Source of the DNA: Synechococcus sp. PCC 7335 | GTDB lineage: Bacteria; Cyanobacteriota; Cyanobacteriia; Phormidesmidales; Phormidesmidaceae | Assembly (NCBI RefSeq): GCF_000155595.1 | Contig: NZ_DS989906.1 | Coordinates: 54,399-118,398, forward strand | DNA length: 64,000 bases | Direction: 5' to 3' | Shown: positions 60,895 through 64,000 of the stretch, one piece after another | Layout of the letters: every line of letters begins with the position of its first letter | How positions within the stretch are numbered: position 1 is the stretch's first letter | Made by a program: the position numbers and the translations under genes | Notes under the pieces: model-generated | Database searches by the model: none | What the model was told of the DNA's origin: nothing | Seen by the model: the letters and a program-made list of their open reading frames with translations, nothing else

Positions 60895-60920
60895 AAAATG
60901 TCTCACTTATGCGACATTTT
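60895..60920. promoter_or_regulatory. Inverted repeat upstream of the transfer operon
   Basis: AAAATGTC (60895-60902) / GACATTTT (60913-60920), perfect 8-bp arms, ten-base spacer. In the 5' leader of the pilin-like gene, a possible operator or leader stem. Confidence 0.5.
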
Positions 60921-60975
60921 GGTGAAAACTGATATTTTGTCCGTAACTACGTAAGAGAAGACTTTTTGGGTAACC

Positions 60976-61005
60976 GATATATTCCCTATGCAGATAGGGT
61001 TTCAA
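60976..61005 (-). promoter_or_regulatory. Candidate transfer-operon promoter with embedded operator
   Basis: On the minus strand TTGAAA (61000-61005), an 18-bp spacer, then TATATC (60976-60981). The spacer is itself a palindrome, CCCTAT-CTGC-ATAGGG (60984-60999), where a regulator could bind between the -35 and -10. About 150 bp upstream of the pilin-like gene. Confidence 0.6.
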
Positions 61006-61067
61006 GGATTATTCTGCTTGAGGAAAAAATGCAAAAAATGTGTAAACAATTGTGTTGTATTGCCTGA

Positions 61068-61095
61068 TTATTGTTGAATAAAAAGTCAACAATAA
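61068..61095. promoter_or_regulatory. 10-bp perfect inverted repeat
   Basis: TTATTGTTGA (61068-61077) / TCAACAATAA (61086-61095), spacer ATAAAAAG. It lies between the 94-residue regulator gene and the transfer promoter, and could be an operator or the terminator of the regulator transcript. Confidence 0.55.
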
Positions 61096-61118
61096 CTCAC
61101 GATAGCTTGTCTCTTTTC

Positions 61119-61403
61119 CTAGTTGCCATCTGCCGAGACAACAGACGATTCTTGCATTTTAGATGCGACCGCTTTCAAAATCTGGGCATAGTCTTCTTTG
61201 GAGTTCATGTTGATCTGGAAAACAGTCTGAGCCGTTAATCGAGTTGTGCCGACGCCCACAAAGACGTTGGACGACTTAGCCGCGAGCAAGAGATCAATCA
61301 GCTCGGCTCTCTCTTCAGGCGATAGATTCTCAGCCGCCTCAAACAGCTGCCGCACTTTGCTTTGTTTGCCGTTCTGTTCCTGCTGGCTGCTTTGGTCTAT
61401 CAT
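61119..61403 (-). CDS. Small helical protein of the regulatory pair
   Basis: 94 residues from ATG 61403 (MIDQSSQQEQNGKQSKVRQLFE). Contains LSPEERAELIDLLLAAKSS, an addiction-type helical motif, and a short strand FVGVGTTRLTAQTVFQIN. It overlaps the preceding gene by 65 bp in another frame. Function unknown; together with the XRE-like protein it probably regulates the transfer operon that starts 290 bp downstream. Confidence 0.6.
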   Translation of the reverse strand: MIDQSSQQEQNGKQSKVRQLFEAAENLSPEERAELIDLLLAAKSSNVFVGVGTTRLTAQTVFQINMNSKEDYAQILKAVASKMQESSVVSADGN

Positions 61404-61809
61404 TGCTTTCTTCGTCAAGAGTAGGTTGGGCAAGTTGGTCGTTATCATCGTTGGGGGATGGTGAGATGACGGGTTGTTCTCTGGCTGCTTCACGCATGAG
61501 CTTACTGGCGATCGCGTTGAGGACACTCGCTATCTCTTCCTCGTCCAAATGCTCAATCACACGATTGAAGGCATGGATGCCGGACGGTCTGTTCTGCAAG
61601 TTCCTCGCGGCGATGATTTGCGAGACCCAGTACACGAAGGCTTCGTCATCGAGCGCCGAGACTAATCGCTCTAGATTATCAGTCTTGATCGACCGAGCGT
61701 CTCTGAAGCGCGAGATGACGCTGCGGTGGACTGACGACTGATTAGACAGGTTTGTGACTTTTAGTGAAAACTTCTTGATAGTATCGCTATACGCTAGTCC
61801 GAAATTCAT
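61339..61809 (-). CDS. XRE-like regulator upstream of the transfer operon
   Basis: 156 residues from ATG 61809 (MNFGLAYSDTIKKFSLKV). Residues 10-50 show a CI/Cro-like helix-turn-helix: TNLSNQSSVHRSVISRFRDARS, IKTDNLERLVSAL. The middle is helical (EAFVYWVSQIIAARNL, IEHLDEEEIASVLNAIASKLM) and the C-terminus is Q/P/D-rich and disordered. It is the likely repressor of the tra operon, with the palindromes at 60895-61095 as candidate targets. Confidence 0.65.
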   Translation of the reverse strand: MNFGLAYSDTIKKFSLKVTNLSNQSSVHRSVISRFRDARSIKTDNLERLVSALDDEAFVYWVSQIIAARNLQNRPSGIHAFNRVIEHLDEEEIASVLNAIASKLMREAAREQPVISPSPNDDNDQLAQPTLDEESNDRPKQPAGTERQTKQSAAAV

Positions 61810-61948
61810 AGGGGTAGATACTGAGGCTGAGATGTGATGTTTAAAAGAAGCTGACCACATACTACGGACAAATTACTCTCGTAAATGTAAATTTAAAAGA
61901 AGCATTAGTCTGTGCTTTACGAGTACGGTTGTTACTCTGAAATATGAA

Positions 61949-63229
61949 CTACCCCGCCTCGCGGGAGAACGGGGTTTCCGTCCCTGCGTTTAGGAGTTTC
62001 TGACGCTTCACTGCCGCTAGTTGCTTCAGGCTTCCGCAGGAAGTAGAGCTAGCCGACTCTGCGTTTGAAGAGGCACATTCCGCACCCCTTGCCCAGATAA
62101 GGTTTACCTGAGCGGCGTTCGTATCACGATCTTCAACATGCTGACACTCAGGATTAGAACAAACATGTACTCTATCTTTGAGCGTCTTGGGTGTTAGTTC
62201 CCAACACTTCGCGCACCGCTGCGTAGGCTTCAGCTTTCGCGTTGGCGACTCGGTGTAGATGCCGCCACTCTCCGCCGACTTGTAAGCCAGCATCGAAGAG
62301 ATAGAGGCAAACCCAACCGACAGAATAGACCGATTCAGCCCAGCTTTTTGCCGCTTGCGTTTGCTACCTTTCTTGGCCTTGCGCGTCATGTTTTTGACTG
62401 ACAGTTGCTCACCAGCGATTAGGCTGTTACGGCTCACTATATCGCTAGTTAATTTGTGCATCCAATCAGTGCGCTGCCGCGTCACATGGCGTTGCAACTT
62501 GGCCACACGCTTCGCTGCTTTTTTCCATCTGTTCGATGCTGTGATGCCCTGCTTCCGGTTGGGTGCCCGCTTGCGCCGCTTCGCTTTGCTAGCCGCTACC
62601 ACCGCCCGCTCACCCACAGCTATAAACGCAGGCTTACGCTCTTTACTGCCATCACTAAATGAAACGGTATCTTTGCAGCCTAAATCGATACCCACGGCAC
62701 CAGGGCCAGTCGCGCGCTGTGGCTCGCATTGCACCGTGATAGAAGCAAACCACTTCCCCGCCCGATACAGAATCGTGCAAGTTGTTGGCGTCCCCCACGT
62801 CCTGGCCTGCCCACGCATTCGGATCTCTCCTAGATTCGTGAGCTTTAGCCGTCCGTGCTTGCCATCACTGAGCGCTTTCCATGACTGTTTGCACGGATAC
62901 GTCCAGCCGCTATAGCGACGGATTGACTTGAACTTTGGATATCCACCCAGCCCCTTAAAGAATCGCTGGAAGGCAAAATCCACCCGCTTTAGCGTTGCTT
63001 GCAAAGCATGAGAACCCAACGCCTTGTACTCGGGCCATACTTCCTTAAAGGCAGGCAGACTGTTTTGCTGCTCGAAGTAGTCAACGCTATGGCTAAATTG
63101 CTTGTACTGCACTCGGCGGTTAGCCATAGCCGCGTTGTAGAGGTAGGCGTGGAGTCTACGCCATTCAAACAACTGCGCGGATTGGGCGGGTGTCGGGTAA
63201 AGCCTGAAGGTAGTGCGTCGTGTTAGCAT
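61949..63229 (-). CDS. tnpB: TnpB RNA-guided nuclease
   Basis: 426 residues. N-terminal OrfB helix-turn-helix (about 1-60, AYLYNAAMANRRVQYKQ). The split RuvC domain has its three acidic residues: D182 in GAVGIDLGC, E274 in IAGEQLSVKNM, and D369 in EDRDTNAAQ. Zinc finger C339-x2-C342...C357-x4-C362. TnpB cuts DNA guided by a right-end (omega) RNA and keeps the element after excision. All key residues are present, so it looks active. Its stop codon lies within the right-end hairpin, four bases before the element end, so the guide RNA would overlap the 3' coding part. Confidence 0.95.
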   Translation of the reverse strand: MLTRRTTFRLYPTPAQSAQLFEWRRLHAYLYNAAMANRRVQYKQFSHSVDYFEQQNSLPAFKEVWPEYKALGSHALQATLKRVDFAFQRFFKGLGGYPKFKSIRRYSGWTYPCKQSWKALSDGKHGRLKLTNLGEIRMRGQARTWGTPTTCTILYRAGKWFASITVQCEPQRATGPGAVGIDLGCKDTVSFSDGSKERKPAFIAVGERAVVAASKAKRRKRAPNRKQGITASNRWKKAAKRVAKLQRHVTRQRTDWMHKLTSDIVSRNSLIAGEQLSVKNMTRKAKKGSKRKRQKAGLNRSILSVGFASISSMLAYKSAESGGIYTESPTRKLKPTQRCAKCWELTPKTLKDRVHVCSNPECQHVEDRDTNAAQVNLIWARGAECASSNAESASSTSCGSLKQLAAVKRQKLLNAGTETPFSREAG

Positions 63230-63257
63230 ACGTCAATTATACTACTCAGGCGCATAG

Positions 63258-63662
63258 ATGAAAACTGCCTACAACAAGGGGAATCACTGCATATATAGCA
63301 TTCAAGCGCATGCTTATTTTGTTACTAAGTGTAGGCGCAAAGTACTTACGCCTGCAATGTGCAGTCGTATTCAGGAAGTCTGTGCAAACGTCTTAGTTAA
63401 AAACCGTTGTACGTTGTTGGAGTTTGGCGGTGAGTCTGACCATGTTCACTTGTTAGTAGATATGCACCCTGACAACAATTGGTCTCATTTGTGTGGGTCG
63501 CTCAAGTCTGCCAGCAGCCGCATTGTTAGTCGTGAATTTGCCGCCGAGATAAAACCCTATATTCCAAAAGGATTATGGGGGAAACAGCTATATCTAAGGT
63601 CGGCTGGGGGAGCGCCCCTTTCAATGTTGCAACGCTATATCGAAAATCATGTTTATGGCTAA
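63258..63662 (+). CDS. tnpA: IS200/IS605 transposase TnpA (Y1 HUH)
   Basis: 134 residues. HUH motif SDHVHLLVD (about 64-70) and catalytic Tyr in the C-terminal helix LQRYIENHVYG. Complete length for the family. It cuts and joins single-stranded ends folded into hairpins, giving peel-and-paste transposition on the lagging strand. Divergent from tnpB with 28 bp between the starts. Confidence 0.94.
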   Translation: MKTAYNKGNHCIYSIQAHAYFVTKCRRKVLTPAMCSRIQEVCANVLVKNRCTLLEFGGESDHVHLLVDMHPDNNWSHLCGSLKSASSRIVSREFAAEIKPYIPKGLWGKQLYLRSAGGAPLSMLQRYIENHVYG

Positions 63663-63694
63663 GTCCGCCATTGTTACCTTAGCCCGCTATCCTG

Positions 63695-63721
63695 CCCCGT
63701 CTTGCTTCGTTGAAGACGGGG
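63695..63721 (+). repeat. Left-end hairpin of the IS605 element
   Basis: CCCCGTCTT (63695-63703) / AAGACGGGG (63713-63721), nine-base-pair perfect stem, nine-base loop; the TnpA recognition hairpin by position. Confidence 0.7.
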
Positions 63722-63978
63722 ATAGTCGCGTCTTAGTTCTCTCGGTCGAGGGTTCTACCTTATCCGCCATCTTTTTTCCTCAAGGGGACTCCAACTATAG
63801 TACAGCGTGTTTAGCGGTGAGAGGCGTCGAGCCGCAAGACCTACCGGAGAATCGGCTAGTGCTCGGCCTATGCGTAGCTTACAGGGCGGTGGCTTCGGCT
63901 GCTGCCGAGTTAAGAGTCTGTAAACAAGAATCTCCGACTATGCCCGTAGGGTTAGGGGGAGAGCATCAAAGTCTTTGA
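63722..63978 (+). other. Second IS605-like right end / omega-RNA remnant
   Basis: After the left-end hairpin comes about 255 bp with no credible gene that ends AAACAAGAATCTCCG, a loop, GGGGGAGAGCATCAA. This is the layout (AAACAAGAATC, hairpin, GGAG-TCAA) I know from right ends of cyanobacterial TnpB elements, where the omega RNA ends. There is no tnpB before it on this strand, so it is probably the right end of an older element into which the present one inserted. The 109-codon open frame here is not protein-like. Confidence 0.45.
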
Positions 63979-64000
63979 ATAAGCGAACTCAGCCAGCACT

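Larger units (their letters stand above)
61946..63725. mobile_element. IS605-type element with divergent tnpA and tnpB
   Basis: tnpB (minus) and tnpA (plus) diverge from a 28-bp gap. The right end follows tnpB: hairpin CCCCG...CGGGG (61952-61974), ending TAGTTCA at 61946. The left end follows tnpA: hairpin CCCCGTCTT / AAGACGGGG (63695-63721). Subterminal hairpins at both ends and no target duplication fit IS200/IS605. Exact left boundary is uncertain by a few bases. Confidence 0.8.

Noticed and set aside
63649-63978. 109-codon + strand open frame after tnpA
   Set aside because: It overlaps the tnpA end and the element's left-end hairpin, has no protein-like pattern, and the DNA resembles an IS605 right end with RNA structure.
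1-64000. CRISPR array or cas genes, tRNA and rRNA genes
   Set aside because: No regularly spaced identical repeats and no RNA gene signatures were found on reading both strands; TnpB is the only RNA-guided nuclease candidate.

Overview
The window looks like part of a large conjugative plasmid (or an integrated conjugative element) of a cyanobacterium. The evidence is the recurrent HIP1 octamer GCGATCGC (for example near 14947, 15310, 17666, 21186 and 27092), two cyanobacterial-type group II introns, IS21 and IS200/IS605 elements of cyanobacterial style, and a complete transfer region with a MobF relaxase. I cannot name the species. No rRNA, tRNA or CRISPR array was seen.

Layout. 1-3.1 kb: small metabolic and regulatory genes (alpha/beta hydrolase fragment, FMN reductase with a TetR repressor and two operators, a membrane protein, a cupin). 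3.1-15.9 kb: a mobile-element graveyard with a resolvase fragment beside a 217-bp MITE, a 142-bp MITE with a perfect 10-bp target duplication, a beta/gamma-crystallin-like gene whose leader carries a group II intron, a 429-codon gene cut off by an IS21 element, and a second group II intron inside that element's istA. 16-30.3 kb: an array of small plasmid genes on the + strand. Many are separated by a terminator-like hairpin followed directly by a short triloop hairpin leader. Embedded in the array is a 1352-residue protein that carries the sequence hallmarks of a two-barrel (DPBB) RNA polymerase. A HicA/HicB toxin-antitoxin pair follows at 28.2-28.8 kb.

30.3-37.1 kb: a minus-strand operon (DNA-binding protein, ParA-like ATPase, coiled-coil membrane protein, small partner), a probable oriT-containing gap and the MobF relaxase, which has a second coiled-coil reading frame nested in its C-terminal linker. 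37.3-44.2 kb: a type I restriction-modification operon (hsdM, hsdS, hsdR) with a ParE-type toxin-antitoxin pair between hsdS and hsdR. 44.3-61.8 kb: one long minus-strand type IV secretion operon (pilin-like, VirB3, VirB4, VirB5-like, VirB6, VirB8, VirB10, M23 peptidase, VirD4) headed by an XRE-like regulator and palindrome-rich control DNA. 61.9-64 kb: an IS605-type tnpA/tnpB element and a second right-end-like remnant.

Working together: the relaxase nicks oriT, the VirD4 coupling protein delivers the relaxase-DNA complex to the type IV channel, and the ParA operon, HicAB, ParE pair and type I system would stabilise the plasmid. The most unusual content is the DPBB polymerase-like protein together with the family of structured leaders around it.
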